Origin: Isoperla grammatica | Taxonomy: Eukaryota; Arthropoda; Insecta; Plecoptera; Perlodidae | NCBI GenBank assembly: GCA_945910005.1 | Contig: OX246749.1 | Coordinates: 18,819,809 to 18,883,808 of the forward strand | DNA: 64,000 bases | Direction of reading: 5' to 3' | In this document: one piece after another, positions 32,208-42,689 of the stretch | Layout: each line of letters starts with the position of its first letter | How positions within the stretch are numbered: the first letter of the stretch is position 1 | Program-made: the position numbers and the translations under genes | The notes under the pieces: model-generated | Seen by the model: the letters and a program-made list of their open reading frames with translations, nothing else | Told to the model about the DNA's origin: nothing | Databases searched by the model: none

Positions 32208-33689
32208 CAAGGGGGTTGGGGGGCAAAGTGAAATAACAGTTTCCATCTGGATGGAAAGGGGTGGGAGACGTGAGTCCCTCAAGTTGCCCCGCATGGTCTT
32301 TTGGATTTTTGACACTTTTTCACCGATTTTGAGATGTTAAAGCAGGTTCTGTGTACAACGAATTGAATTCAATTGTTAGATGTTTAACGGCGCGTCAACA
32401 ACTTGGTTATTTGCGCCGAACAACGAATTGAAAGACGTATAGAACCACGATGAACCACGTATGGAACACCAGTTCAGTAGAAGCAGCTGAGTTACATCTT
32501 CCGTGCCGAGTGTTGTTTAATTGTTTAAAATACGATACAAAGATGCTACGTGATGTAAAATCACGTGACAAACATTTCAGAAGTTCAAAAGGATAGGCTA
32601 CTCATTATTTCAGTTTACCCATCCCAGGAGAACATGCACACCTACCTGTAAAGATAGTAAATCTCTTTCTAGGCTCGAACGTCCACTAAAAGACACAAAA
32701 TGTTTGTCAGTCGGTCTGTTTGAATACGATTTCAACCGTTTCTTCTAATATTGGATTATTTTGTGCTGTACTGGAATTGTTGGTGTGCCCCACCTGTTCC
32801 TTTATAGCAAACGCTACTGCCCTCTCCTTAAATAGTAATCCTCTCCTTAAATTCGGTAGCTATGGTATTTTTCTTCAGCTGCCACACACGTGTTTTCTTT
32901 TCTTCGATTCTGCTCTTCGTTATTGTCCTCAATTCTTTAAATTCGGCATTACTAGTGTGGCTCTATCTATGGACACACCAGGCATTTCCTAAACATGTGT
33001 AAACCTTTGTTTTAAGGAGCAGTATATCCAAATCGTATGTTAAGAAACATAAACGATAAAGATATCAATTCGGCTATTATATCAAGCCTGAAAAATGCTA
33101 GTGATCGTGTTAACACTCATATTTGCAAACAACCAAACATATCATGATGTTAATTATTGTAATCTGTTTGAAGGACCCGACCAGCTCAATATATTATCTT
33201 TAGAGGGCGCCGGCGCGCATTGTTAAAGTCATTGTTGTGTGGCAGTGGTTGTGGTAGTTTTTTGTGTGCCTCCTGTGTCACTCTCTCGTTATTTTCTATT
33301 TTATGTTCTTATTCACAGTAAGTTAAAAGTAATACAGTGCAATTATATTATAACCTGTGTTATTTATCAATACCTGTGGTCCATCCTACAAAACAGATCG
33401 GCTTCCTCGCAATCACCCGGCACATCGCAATGCGAAGAAACGCAAGGATCAAGACGAGGACGATGACGGCGACAGACATAACAGGAGGAGAGAGCACCGA
33501 GACAGCCACTAAAACAATATGGTGATCGCCCTGTGGATACCTTGTTATGTATTGTTTGTCTAAAGCCGCGTACACACTTGCGCATTTCCGTGCAACTACG
33601 CCGCGACACGAACTGCGCCGCGATCCAAGTGGCCCGTGGGCCCTGCAGTCTTCCCCTGGTACTTGGACCAACTGTATGTCTAAGGAACT
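32208..33689. other. Mostly unrecognised sequence
   Basis: A short Arg/Asp-rich plus-strand frame lies near 33430-33520 (ATDITGGES). From 33565 comes GCCGCGTACACACTTGCGC, which resembles the end of a DNA-transposon MITE, but I found no matching opposite end. Nothing else recognised. Confidence 0.4.
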
Positions 33690-33830
33690 GATAGTTGGCT
33701 CTCTGTTTCACTACCCCCTTTTCCTGCCGCAATGAAGACAACAAAGATTTCATTTTCTGTTGACACTCTTCAACAGAGAATCCCAGTTGAACACCCAACT
33801 GAAGGGTGCTTACAGTAGTATTTTTTTATA
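33690..33830 (-). pseudogene. MADF/Myb-SANT-like fragment
   Basis: Minus-strand frame LGFSVEECQQKMKSLLSSLR followed by QEKGVVKQ. Helix, then LLSSxRxEKxK, matches the middle of MADF or Myb/SANT-like DNA-binding domains that accompany Harbinger transposases. It is one of the few coding-like pieces on the minus strand. The rest of the frame to 33367 looks random. Confidence 0.3.
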
Positions 33831-34000
33831 TTTACACCAAAGTTCAGTGCATGCGCTCGTGCACGGTCTAGGCAGCCGACATCCATCTTTTTTCTTGTAA
33901 ATTGTGCAGTGAGGTCCTAGTTCTAGCTCTTGTAGGCTGGCCTAGGCATCGACCTTGTAGTATAATAACCAGCCCTAGCCAAGGTCTAGAAGTGCCAGGA

Positions 34001-34252
34001 TTGATGATTGATTAATGGGGCTTAACGTCTCATATTTTCGCAACTATGGCCAATCGAGACGATGAGCGGGTGATAATGAACATGAGAAAGATGATGATGA
34101 AGAATAAAGCCACATCCGAATCAGGTCCATTGTACGTAGCGTGGGTCGTCATACGGGAGTCCAGCAAGGGAGGCAGAGCCAAGTGGGAGGAGAAATATTA
34201 AGTAAGACAGTGGGGGGGGGAGGGAGGGGCAGGGTCTCCTTTTGTCGCCTCT
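34001..34252 (-). repeat. SINE, module X, truncated in the module
   Basis: Head TTGATGATTGATTAATGGGG and body are normal, but the module stops within GTCGCCTCT and continues into GGCCCCCGTCAGGG. In sense orientation this is 5' truncation, as expected for incomplete reverse transcription. Confidence 0.85.
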
Positions 34253-34344
34253 GGCCCCCGTCAGGGACATTTATAGACCTTGCTTGTTCCTAGCTAATTA
34301 AAACAGAATATTCAAATATGTTTCTGTTTTTGTTTTGTTTACAG

Positions 34345-34746
34345 TATCGATGCAACGGACGAAAGCCCGTATTACGGTAGGTTGCTAAACCATGCGCGTA
34401 GGCAGCCAAACGTCTTGCCACGAGTACTCTCAGTAGAAGGAGTGTCTTTGGCTTACTTCACAGCCTCCAAGTATATTCCTGCAGGGGTTGAGCTCACCTG
34501 GGACTACGGTGAACACGACAAGGAAACGTGTTACGCCCTACCATGGCTGAAAGCCCGTATAACGGTAGGTTGCTAAACCATGCGCGTAGGCAGCCAAACG
34601 TCTTGCCACGAGTACTCTCAGTAGAAGGAGTGTCTTTGGCTTACTTCACAGCCTCCAAGTATATTCCTGCAGGGGTTGAGCTCACCTGGGACTACGGTGA
34701 ACACGACAAGGAAACGTGTTACGCCCTACCATGGCTGAAAGCCTAG
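34345..34746 (+). pseudogene. KMT5A (PR-Set7)-like SET domain terminal exon, tandemly duplicated
   Basis: An acceptor (GTTTACAG) at 34344 opens IDATDESPYYGRLLNHARRQ, PNVLPRVLSVEGVSLAYFTA, SKYIPAGVELTWDYGEHDKE and ends PWLKA. GRLxNHxxxxxN, AxxxIxxGxELxxDYG and a C-terminal PWLK match the last half of the SET domain of the H4K20 methyltransferase family, where NHS and YDYG form the cofactor and lysine pocket. Here NHS is NHA and the first Tyr is Trp. A 188-bp tandem copy puts the second half in another frame, so the first copy ends in ITVGC and a stop. The rest of the gene is not in the window upstream. It could be a retained real exon or a transposon-borne copy. Confidence 0.6.
34364..34740. 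repeat. 188-bp near-perfect tandem duplication
   Basis: The unit 34364-34551 repeats at 34552-34740 with about one difference (TATTACGG versus TATAACGG). The junction uses the shared GAAAGCC. Because 188 is not a multiple of three, it shifts the reading frame. The near identity means it is very recent or an assembly artefact. Confidence 0.9.
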
Positions 34747-34821
34747 ATGTAAGTACAAGGATCAATGAATCAATCAAACTTGTCCATACGAAACACAAAT
34801 AGAATTAGTACATTCATGTAG

Positions 34822-35169
34822 GTCAGCAAAAGCTAGCACGTCAGCAATAGCCAGCACGTCAGCAATAGCCAGCACGTCAGCAATAGCTAGCACGCAGCAA
34901 TAGCTAGCACGCAGCAATAGCTAGCACGCAGCAATAGCTAGCACGCAGCAATAGCTAGCACGCAGCAAAAGCTAGCACGCAGCAATAGCTAGCACGCAGC
35001 AATAGCTAGCACGCAGCAATAGCTAGCACGCAGCAATAGCTAGCACGCAGCAATAGCCAGCACGCAGCAATAGCTAGCACGCAGCAATAGCTAGCACGCA
35101 GCACTAGCTAGCACGCAGCAATAGCTAGCACGCAGCAATAGCTAGCACGTAGCAATAGCTAGCACGCCA
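34822..35169. repeat. 17-bp satellite (AGCAATAGCTAGCACGC)n
   Basis: About 20 units. The first few are 18-bp units with GTC instead of GC. Each contains the self-complementary GCTAGC (NheI site). Flanks are unique. Confidence 0.95.
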
Positions 35170-35312
35170 GCCACAAATGAAACGTCAATGCTAACTTACA
35201 TTCAAAAACGGTTTTATGCTGGATACTGAGTTGTTTATAGTTGACAATGTAGACAAGCTTTAAGCTTCAGTTAATGGAACACCACGGAAGCGAACAAGCT
35301 GTGACATATGCT

Positions 35313-35952
35313 TTTATGTACTGAAGTACATAATACAATTTCAGGATTGATGATTGATTGATTAATGGGGCTTAACGTCTCATATTTATGCAACGATGGC
35401 TAATCGAGACGATGAGCGGGTGATAATGAAGATGAGGAAGATGATAATGAAGAATGAAGAATAAAGCCACATTCGAATCAGATCCATTGTACGTCGCGTG
35501 AGTCGTCATACGGGAGTCCAGCAAGGGAGGGCAGGGCCAAGTGGGAGGAGAAATATTCAATGGGACAGTGGGGGGGAAAGGGGATTGGGGTGTGGACTGC
35601 ACTTCGTCTGACTTCTCCTCCTTGACCAGTCCAGCTTGGGTGACCCTACTAGAAGCATACGCTTCCGCCGGCATAGCTCTCGGGATCAGCGAAGCACGCA
35701 AACCTACCCACCACGATAAGGTAGCAGTCCCTGGGCAGGACAATTTCAGGTTCAGAGAAAAAATTTAAAGGCCCACAAGAAACTTCAGCAACACAACGCT
35801 TGGATGATTTAGCCTCGTTACAAGCCCAGCAAATTACAATTTGGAAACATATTGAGGAAAATGTTGCAAAGATTGCCACAGCACAATATCAACTGGTGGC
35901 AGAAGCACAGAAAATCGCCGCTGCAATCATTTATTTCCTTGATAAGAAATAA
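35313..35952 (+). pseudogene. Short helical frame split by a SINE (Harbinger accessory protein tail?)
   Basis: Removing the SINE and one target copy gives a frame from an ATG near 35313 through TISGSEKKFKGPQ to RLDDLASLQAQQITIWKHIE, ENVAKIATAQYQLVAEAQKI, stop at 35950. The C-terminal helix with repeated Gln resembles the tails of Myb/SANT-like Harbinger accessory proteins. No SANT domain is visible nearby, so the function is unassigned. Confidence 0.35.
35346..35739 (-). repeat. SINE, module Y, 11-bp target duplication
   Basis: ACAATTTCAGG at 35335-35345 and 35740-35750. Contains a small tandem duplication GAAGAATGAAGAATAAAG in the body. The minus frame remains open for 123 codons. Confidence 0.93.
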
Positions 35953-35974
35953 GTTAGTTAAGACTAGATAATTT

Positions 35975-36112
35975 AATGCAATGATTGATTGATTGATATT
36001 TGGGCTTAATTAATTAATTAATTATTTGGGCTTAACGTCTTATATTTATGCAACTTGGCTAATCAAGACGATGAGTGAGTGATAATGAAGATGAAATTGG
36101 GGGCTGTAACAT
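35975..36112 (-). repeat. SINE 3' fragment, variant-B body
   Basis: GATTGATTGATATTTGGGCTTAATTAATTAATTAA-type head with the TTAA run, then TTTGGGCTTAACGTCTT and the variant body to GGGGGCTGTAACAT. The head sequence is partly doubled. It matches 1-73 from 36040 onward. Confidence 0.8.
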
Positions 36113-36411
36113 GATAGATGGATAAATGGGGTTTAACGTCTCATATTTTTGCAACTATGGCTAATCGAGACGATAAGCGGGCGATAATGAAGATGAGAAA
36201 GATGAAGATGAAGAATAAAGCCACATCCGAATCAGATCTATTGTACATCGCGTGGGTCGTCATACGGGAGTCCAGCACGGGTGGGCAGAGCCAAGTGGGA
36301 GGAGAAATATTCAGTGGGACAGTGGGGGGGGGGAAGGGACAAGGTCTCCTTTTGTCGCTTCTTACGACTAGCAGAGTCACTCTGGGCCTATTCTTCCCGG
36401 GCCCAGACGGG
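36113..36411 (-). repeat. SINE, module X (duplicate of 74-380)
   Basis: Same junctions as the copy at 74, with a shorter G tract (about 11 instead of about 22) and one body difference. It marks the left edge of retrotransposon copy B. Confidence 0.87.
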
Positions 36412-36852
36412 AACACTTTCATTTGAACAACTCACTCAGTCATATGACTGATTTTCAGTTGGCAAATTGAATTTAAAGTGACTAAGTCAACCCTGTGGGC
36501 TCCGAACACCATCGACTATTGAGCGAGACCCACCAAATAGCGATATTTAAAATTATGAAATATGTAAATTAGTGGTTGAACAATGCAAACACCTGCGGGC
36601 AAATGCCAGAATCGACGTCTGATTCAGAACAACTTTGAATTTTTTAAGTGCTTCCATCGACGATTTTTAAAACAAAATTTGGAAAAAAGTAAACCAACTT
36701 TCTCGGGCTCTCTCTCTCTGTCTCTCAAAAGATCACAGTGGGCTATAGTCATATCTATCGGGAATATACGCCTGACTTGAGTGAAACATAGAGCGTGGGT
36801 AAAACTGTAAGTAGTGAACTATATTATTTCATACAAAACAACAAGTGAGGTT

Positions 36853-38660
36853 ATGGGTAGGAATGAGAACAACGCTACGCCGATTGCGTCATCAAGCCGG
36901 AAGCAGAGCGTCAGAAGCAAAAGCCCACGCACCCTAGCAAAGAAAGCGCCCACTACTCGTGGTCGTGACAACGAGGCCACAGCGGAGGGATTGTCTGCGC
37001 GAGAGATAGGGAGCGCGCGAGAGCTTACGCGGGAGACCCGAAGCGGACATCCTGGCGGCCCACGCAGCCCAACAAAGAGTGAGCCCACTACTCGTGGTCG
37101 TGACAACGAGGCCACAGTGGAGGGATTGTCTGCGCGAGAGATAGGGAGCGCGCGAGAGCTTACGCGGGAGACCCGAAGCGGACATCCTGGCGGCCCACGC
37201 AGCCCAACAAAGAGTGAGCCCACTACTCGTGGTCGTGACAACGAGGCCACAGTGGAGGGATTGTCTGCGCGAGAGATAGGGAGCGCGCGAGAGCTTACGC
37301 GGGAGACCCGAAGCGGACATCCTGGTGGCCCACGCAGCCTAACAAAGTTAAGAGTTAAGGCGCTTGCCCGACCTTGCGTGGAGAAAACGCATGTTTTTGC
37401 AGCACGCTGCGTTTATGCGTGAGATTTCTTAATGTATTCCCGACATTGCGTTTGTGTGCAGTGGGCGTGACGAGACTATTATCGTACCTAACATAATATT
37501 TTCATTAGTGGAACTCAAAACAGACGGCCGTGGTATATGGCTATTTACTTATTTTACATTTCCTATGTTTCTGTACGTCGTGGGGTAGTTACATACACTT
37601 TAAAGTTAACAAATCCAGAACTAGAACCCATAACCTCAAAACTACGGCTTCTCCATCTTGCCTGCCGTTTTGTGGTTGTGCGCATGCGCACGCACTTCCG
37701 GTTCACTGCAAAAGTTGAGGTTTGGTCAACTTTTGCAGCGCTGCACTGTCAATCACGAAAGTCTCTCCTGATTGGTCGATCTGAGCCGTCCGTGGCTTTC
37801 ACGCAAAAAAACGCAAGGTCGGGCACCCGGCTTTAGCCTACTACTCGTGGTCGTGACAACGAGGCCACAGTGGAGGGATTGTCTGCGCGAGAGATAGGGA
37901 GCGCGCGAGAGCTTACGCGGGAGACCCGAAGCGGACATCCTGGTGGCCCACGCAGCCTAACAAAGAGTGAGCCTACTACTCGTGGTCGTGACAACGAGAC
38001 CGCAGCAGAGGGGTTTAGTGGACTCTCCAGAGATGGCGTACAAGACCTGGTACGAGAAGTCGTGGCAGAGATCTTCAGGCAACCAGATGCCCTGGGCGGT
38101 CTCGTCGACATTCGACACCATCGGTGAGCGCACATTGAACAAGATCACCGAGACTTTAGATGAACACAGGAGAAAAGTAGAGATCCTTGAAGAGAAAATC
38201 GCTGACCAAATTAACAATTTAAGGTTTCAAGTAGAGACGCGAAATGACGAATTGGAGCAATAACAACATTAGGATTTTTGGCGTTCAGGAAACCCCAGGC
38301 TAAGACACTGACGAGATTGCCTTAAATATGATAAGGAAAATTAATGTTACAATCACTAAAGACGACATAGACAGGTCCCATCGCGTTGGAAGAAAAGGCG
38401 GTAGACCACGCCCAATCATTGTTAAGTTTGGTTCTTACCGAAACAGAGCGGCAATGTTTTCCTCCAAAAGTGCGCTGAAAGGCACAGGAACAACCATAAG
38501 GGAGGACCTTACCGCCCGCAGACTTCAAGTCCTACGAGCTGCAATTGAAAAGTTCGGCGTTCAGAATGTGTGGAGCATAGATGGAGCAATCATCGTACGC
38601 CGAGGCGATGGGCGACACCGCGTATCAGACATGGCCCAACTGGCTGACATTCGACGCTAA
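36853..38660 (+). pseudogene. ORF1p-like gene, copy B, interrupted by a MITE
   Basis: Same protein as at 826 but with five 45-residue repeat units (starts at 36949, 37084, 37219, 37837 and 37972). A 475-bp MITE lies between units three and four. The C-terminal part is better preserved than in copy A: DDIDRSHRVGRKGGRPRPII, VKFGSYRNRAAMFSSKSALK, REDLTARRLQVLRAAIEKFG, ending DIRR. Frame changes occur near 38100 and 38262, where copy A shows the same layout. The repeats are arginine-rich and could bind nucleic acid. Confidence 0.6.
37355..37835. mobile_element. 475-bp MITE with TTA duplication carrying promoter-like motifs
   Basis: Ends AGGCGCTTGCCCGACCTTGC and the complement of GCAAGGTCGGGCACCCGGCT are imperfect terminal inverted repeats; TTA flanks both sides (37355-37357 and 37833-37835). 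Inside are a palindromic NRF1-type site GTGCGCATGCGCAC (37678-37691), an ETS-type ACTTCCGG (37694-37701) and an inverted CCAAT box ATTGG (37771-37775). Copy A lacks the element. TTA duplication suggests the PIF/Harbinger group. Confidence 0.75.
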
Positions 38661-39259
38661 AATAACTACCCGCTAGTGTAAATAACTTTCGTTAACCTCA
38701 GAAACCATAGATGGACACAAAGAGCCTGACTCATTAATTCATTGAGCCTGATTAATCAATTCATAGTTATTCATAGTAGTTCTTTCGTAGTATTTCATTA
38801 CTTCAACATACACTGCTAAGTAACTCTTTAGCTGTGTAATTTTATTTCTTATCACTCATTCTCAAGTAAGTTAACTGTTCATTTAATTATACTTAAGTTG
38901 TTTTTTGTTTTTTTTAGTCTAGTTTATTTACTGCTAACGCTTAATCACATATTTCAGATATATATTATTGTTTTGTTTTTTCTTTTGTGGCTCAGCTGTA
39001 TCAATTCAACTCAACGATCAGCTGTATTAAACTTTATTTTGGTACCTTTACCTTCTTCGTTTCAGTTTTAAGTTTTACTTCGTGCTACTTTGTACTTTTT
39101 ACTTCGTAAGTTTTAGTTGTTGACAATCTAGAATTTGAAACATACAAAACTTTCGAAATGCATGAAAAATTGATAAATTAACTTCAGGTATATTAAGTAA
39201 TTAAGGTATATCAAGTAATTATAGGCTAACACTAGTGTTGCTAGTGAAAAACATACAAA

Positions 39260-39514
39260 TTGGCATTAGGGAGTTTGCTTATATGTACTTATATGATTGC
39301 TCCAACACAACAAGTTTGTAAACCTTCATCTGACAAAGTTAGGGGCGCGCGTAGTCTGGTTATCGATGGGGCCCGAACCTCCGTCACTCAACAACCCCAC
39401 ACGTCCTCTGGGGCGCCAACACAAAGCGCTGCAGATATTCTTCACGACTTTGCGTCTCAGCATCCTCGAGCTCTACAGGTAGCGCACGTAAACAAGCAGT
39501 CTTGTTTCCCCTGA
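39260..39514 (+). pseudogene. Start of a LINE ORF2-like frame, copy B
   Basis: Longer than in copy A: VTQQPHTSSGAPTQSAADIL, then SQHPRALQVAHVN before a stop at 39512. It confirms that copy A has a 60-bp internal deletion in this frame. The endonuclease-like opening phrase is the only recognisable motif. Confidence 0.4.
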
Positions 39515-39933
39515 CCGTCTAGAATCCAGATGAATTTAAAACTATATTTTCTTTCTCTACCTCTTGCCCTCCATCCCATCCCTCAGCCGCACTTATACGT
39601 CACAACAATACACGTCACGAGCGTTATCAGCTAACACGTCGTTCAATGAGCGCTCACTACAGTTGCTTGCGGACCGTGGAGAAGTGCACATCCGTCATTC
39701 CAGTGTGGTGGAACCATAGCCGGTCGTCGTGGAACGTCTCCATGTAATGTTAACAGTTTAGTGCGGCCTCCCCAGCATGTTCCCGGACTTTCCCCACATT
39801 CCCGGATTTTGGTACGGTAGGATAGGGGAGTTGTTATTTCTCAATTTTGATTTTTGTCCCGATCATTTGAGTTCGTTCGTAATTCAAATACTGACAAAGC
39901 AACTAAAACGAAACTTGAAAATAAATTTCGTTT

Positions 39934-40314
39934 AAGTTCGTATTGATGGTTGATTGATGGTAATTGAACGATCCTTTGCACATCTAAACGGGCGCTGGTG
40001 ACGCCTTAAGTATCTAGATATGACGTGTGTGAATTTAATACCCAAGTTTATCATTGCTTGTTGTGTTCTACATAATGTATGTGTTTTGCAAGCAGATGGT
40101 CAGTTCCCCGAAGAGCCTAGATGAAGATCATGGTGATGATATGCCGATGGGTGATGGAAATAGGAATATTGCTGCTCTGAATGCAGGAATGGAAAAGCGA
40201 GCTCGTATTGTAGGAATGCTCCCGCCCTAAAACCCTACATATGTAGTAAATAACACCTGATGACTTTAAATTTATATTTTGCCATGTTATATTTTACAAA
40301 ATTACAAGTTCGTA
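39934..40314. mobile_element. 363-bp insertion made of a dead Harbinger C-terminus with a SINE-like tail
   Basis: AAGTTCGTA flanks the insert (39934-39942 and 40306-40314). It starts TTGATGGTTGATTGATGG, like the SINE head, then continues as the same sequence as 56528-56875: TTATCATTGCTTGTTGTG-type Harbinger C-terminal code (IPKFIIACCVLHNVC) including the same TGA. The flank pattern and (AATC)n-like end suggest retroposition of a minus-strand transcript by the machinery that moves the SINE. Confidence 0.65.
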
Positions 40315-40608
40315 AACAACGAGAATTCCGGAAACTTCAAACACTCTACGATAACTAGGAGTAAATACAAAGAGCTTTTGCATCAAATTTTGCATAACAA
40401 ATTAGTAGATTTAAGTAATAAATCAGTTTTTGTAGTGGGCACGAGAATGGAGATTTTCGTGCCCATGAGAAGACCTTACATTGAGGTTTGCCGAACCTCT
40501 GCCAGGGGATCGACGGACCTTGGACCTATCCAGTGATGTTTCGCTGTGGCAGTGATTTTGATTTTGTATGCAAGTGTTTTTTGGTTGTTTTTATTTGTTT
40601 TTGTATGT

Positions 40609-40645
40609 CATGAAAAGGACGTCTATACAGTCGTCGAAACGTTGA
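40609..40645 (+). other. Hairpin followed by GAAAC, copy B
   Basis: Equivalent of 3736-3770. One stem pair is lost (GACGTC against GTCGTC), and the following GAAACGTTGAC is kept. Confidence 0.3.
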
Positions 40646-41100
40646 CTATTATTTTATATAAATAAACGTTGGATTGGTTTCACCGCAAAAATGTTTTCAT
40701 ACTATACATTTTGCAACCAACAAAATCTGAAAAATCATATATACATACATATATATACTGACATTTTGCCTTCCTCGGTCTTAGTTCCGATTTAATTTCG
40801 CCCAAGTACTTAAGTTATAGGTTTAGTTTAACTTTAAAAATATAATTTTATGTAAAGTAAACTAGTTAAGTGTATACCTTAAGTTTGTTCTGTCTAGTTA
40901 TTAAGTATAAATAGAGTAATGTAATGTTACGTTAACGCATTTAATATAGTTAACTCGTAAGCAGGGTCGATTGGAAGAAAAGTATTTTCATACTCAAATT
41001 CGCCCATTTTTCTTATCATATTTTTCTTGTATGTTTGAACCGTGTGTTTAAACTGATTGCATATGTTAAAAAAAAGGAAAAATAAAGAAACTATTATTAT

Positions 41101-41828
41101 TATGATTGCAATCTCGATGTTGACATTATTATGGTTAGAGCTTTAGGTTCAGGTTATAGTAGGGCTAAGAGTACCTAACAATTATTTTAGAACCCTTACT
41201 TAACTTCTTTACGTAACACATGGCCCTAGGCCTTAATCCTACACAAATATAACTAGGCCAGACCTAAGACTAGACCTTTGGGTTTGGAATTATAAACCAT
41301 AAGCAAAGTAGGGTAACATATTCTACTGTCAAGATTGGGTGGCTGCCTGGTCTAGCTCTGGGTCTACCATAAGCTATGCAATGACCTTGGCCCAACAACA
41401 TGTGGACTCGGCCAATGCAGGTCTAAGGCATAGGCTGTATCTAGACTCAATAGGTTCGCACATATGTTCAGATAAGATCTAAGTAGATTTCTCTCAAGAA
41501 CTAAGCTTATAAACGACTGACTAAGCCTAGGCCCCTAGCAGTGGCGTAACCAGTCAGGTTTTCTTCAAAGTACTTGATATTTTCACCACACAGCTGGAAG
41601 ATCGCTTTGAAGATTTTCATAACATTGCTTAAATTTTTTCCTGTTTAGAACCATCCAGATTTTTATCTGAAAGAAATATTCTAGCTCTCCAAGATTTGGC
41701 ACTTTTTTTTTTACAAAAATTACATTTCTCATTTACTTATTGCTGATGAATATTAGTAATTCCGTGCTTTATATTAAAATCTTTCTGCAGAAGGTGAAAA
41801 GCTTAATATTGACACATTATTGGAAGAT
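41101..41828. other. No recognisable gene
   Basis: AT-rich sequence with scattered AGGCCTA and CTAGGCC motifs (41225-41540). No repeat or coding motif recognised before the transposase fragment at 41829. Confidence 0.5.
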
Positions 41829-42345
41829 CGTGACGAACTGTATGGTACCATGCCACATGACAGGTTCATTTGGTAAAAATGTTGCAATGATCAATGATTG
41901 TTTTGAGATTTTTATTCTAACACCATCTAATTTGATGGCTTAATGTCAAACTTGGTCGAGTTATAAACCCCATAAAACTGTCGAACATGTTGTTTGGAAT
42001 ATGTCCTCAAAGTGTAATAACTTATGTATTCGAGGCATAAGGGGGTTGGGGGGGGGGGTCGGATACCAGACAAGTATTTGAACGAGGAGTGAGGTATACT
42101 AAAAACCCTCATCATTGGGAATATTGTAATGGCAAATCGGGGATTCTGTATCGATGAAGCCGTTGGATTTCACTGTGCCAAAATAAAGATACCCGTTTCA
42201 CTAGGGGGAAAGACAATTGTCCCCCGTAGACGTAGAGCAAACTCGTAAAATTGCTAGATTGAGAATAGACGTAGAGCGTGTGATTCAGGACTCCATCTTT
42301 GTATGTCCACTTTGGCGACGAATTCCGTAATCTTCTCTACAAGGA
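41829..42345 (+). pseudogene. ISL2EU-like DDE fragment, copy 2
   Basis: Matches 6940-7455 and 45795-46290 from GACGAACTGTATGGTACC onward. Retains IDCFEIF-type (here NDCFEIFILTPSNLMA), SDKYL-like and ARLRI text, with the same G run at 42042-42058. The start of the gene is missing and the first 14 codons have a deletion. It is followed by only about 50 bp of the THAP leader (42345-42400) and then the AGGCCTA-rich flank shared with copies 1 and 3. Confidence 0.6.
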
Positions 42346-42689
42346 TTGTTTTGAAATATAGCTATTTTTTTCGCAGAAGAAGGCAGTCAATTGTAGGACA
42401 TATTGTTAGGAGTATTATTCATCGTTACTTTATTATCAGAACTGCACTCAGCAGCAGCTGTAGGCCTAGGCTTAGGTCCAGGTCTACCCTACTTGTCATG
42501 TTCGTGCCTAAACAAGCAGAGGCCTAGAATAGGCTTGGTTGGTTAGTTCGTGTTCAAGGGCACACAACGACGTGGTTATTAGTGCCCGATTGACTTTTAA
42601 TTTTAACTAGTGTTATTTTAGGCCTAGAATAGGCCTAGCCCTAGCTGTCACATCTTGATGTGTATGGGTTGGATACGATTCTGCCTAAC

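Larger units (their letters stand above)
36412..41100 (+). mobile_element. Internally deleted non-LTR retrotransposon, copy B
   Basis: Colinear with 381-4374. It contains ORF1 (36853-38660), the AT-rich spacer (38661-39250), the ORF2 opening (39260-39514), a 363-bp insertion (39943-40305), the GAAAC hairpin (40609-40645) and a 3' end AATAAAGAAACTATTATTATTAT near 41100. It lacks segments of copy A (for example 3000-3050 and 3270-3480) and has its own insertions. Comparison of the copies dates each insertion relative to the duplication. Confidence 0.6.

Noticed and set aside
33367..33798. 143-codon minus-strand gene
   Set aside because: Only the first 30 codons look like a MADF helix. The rest is Arg/Cys/Ser-rich text typical of a chance frame, and another frame on the same strand overlaps it.
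34822..35169. Regular short repeats that could suggest a CRISPR array
   Set aside because: Units abut directly with no unique spacers, and the genome is eukaryotic. It is a satellite.
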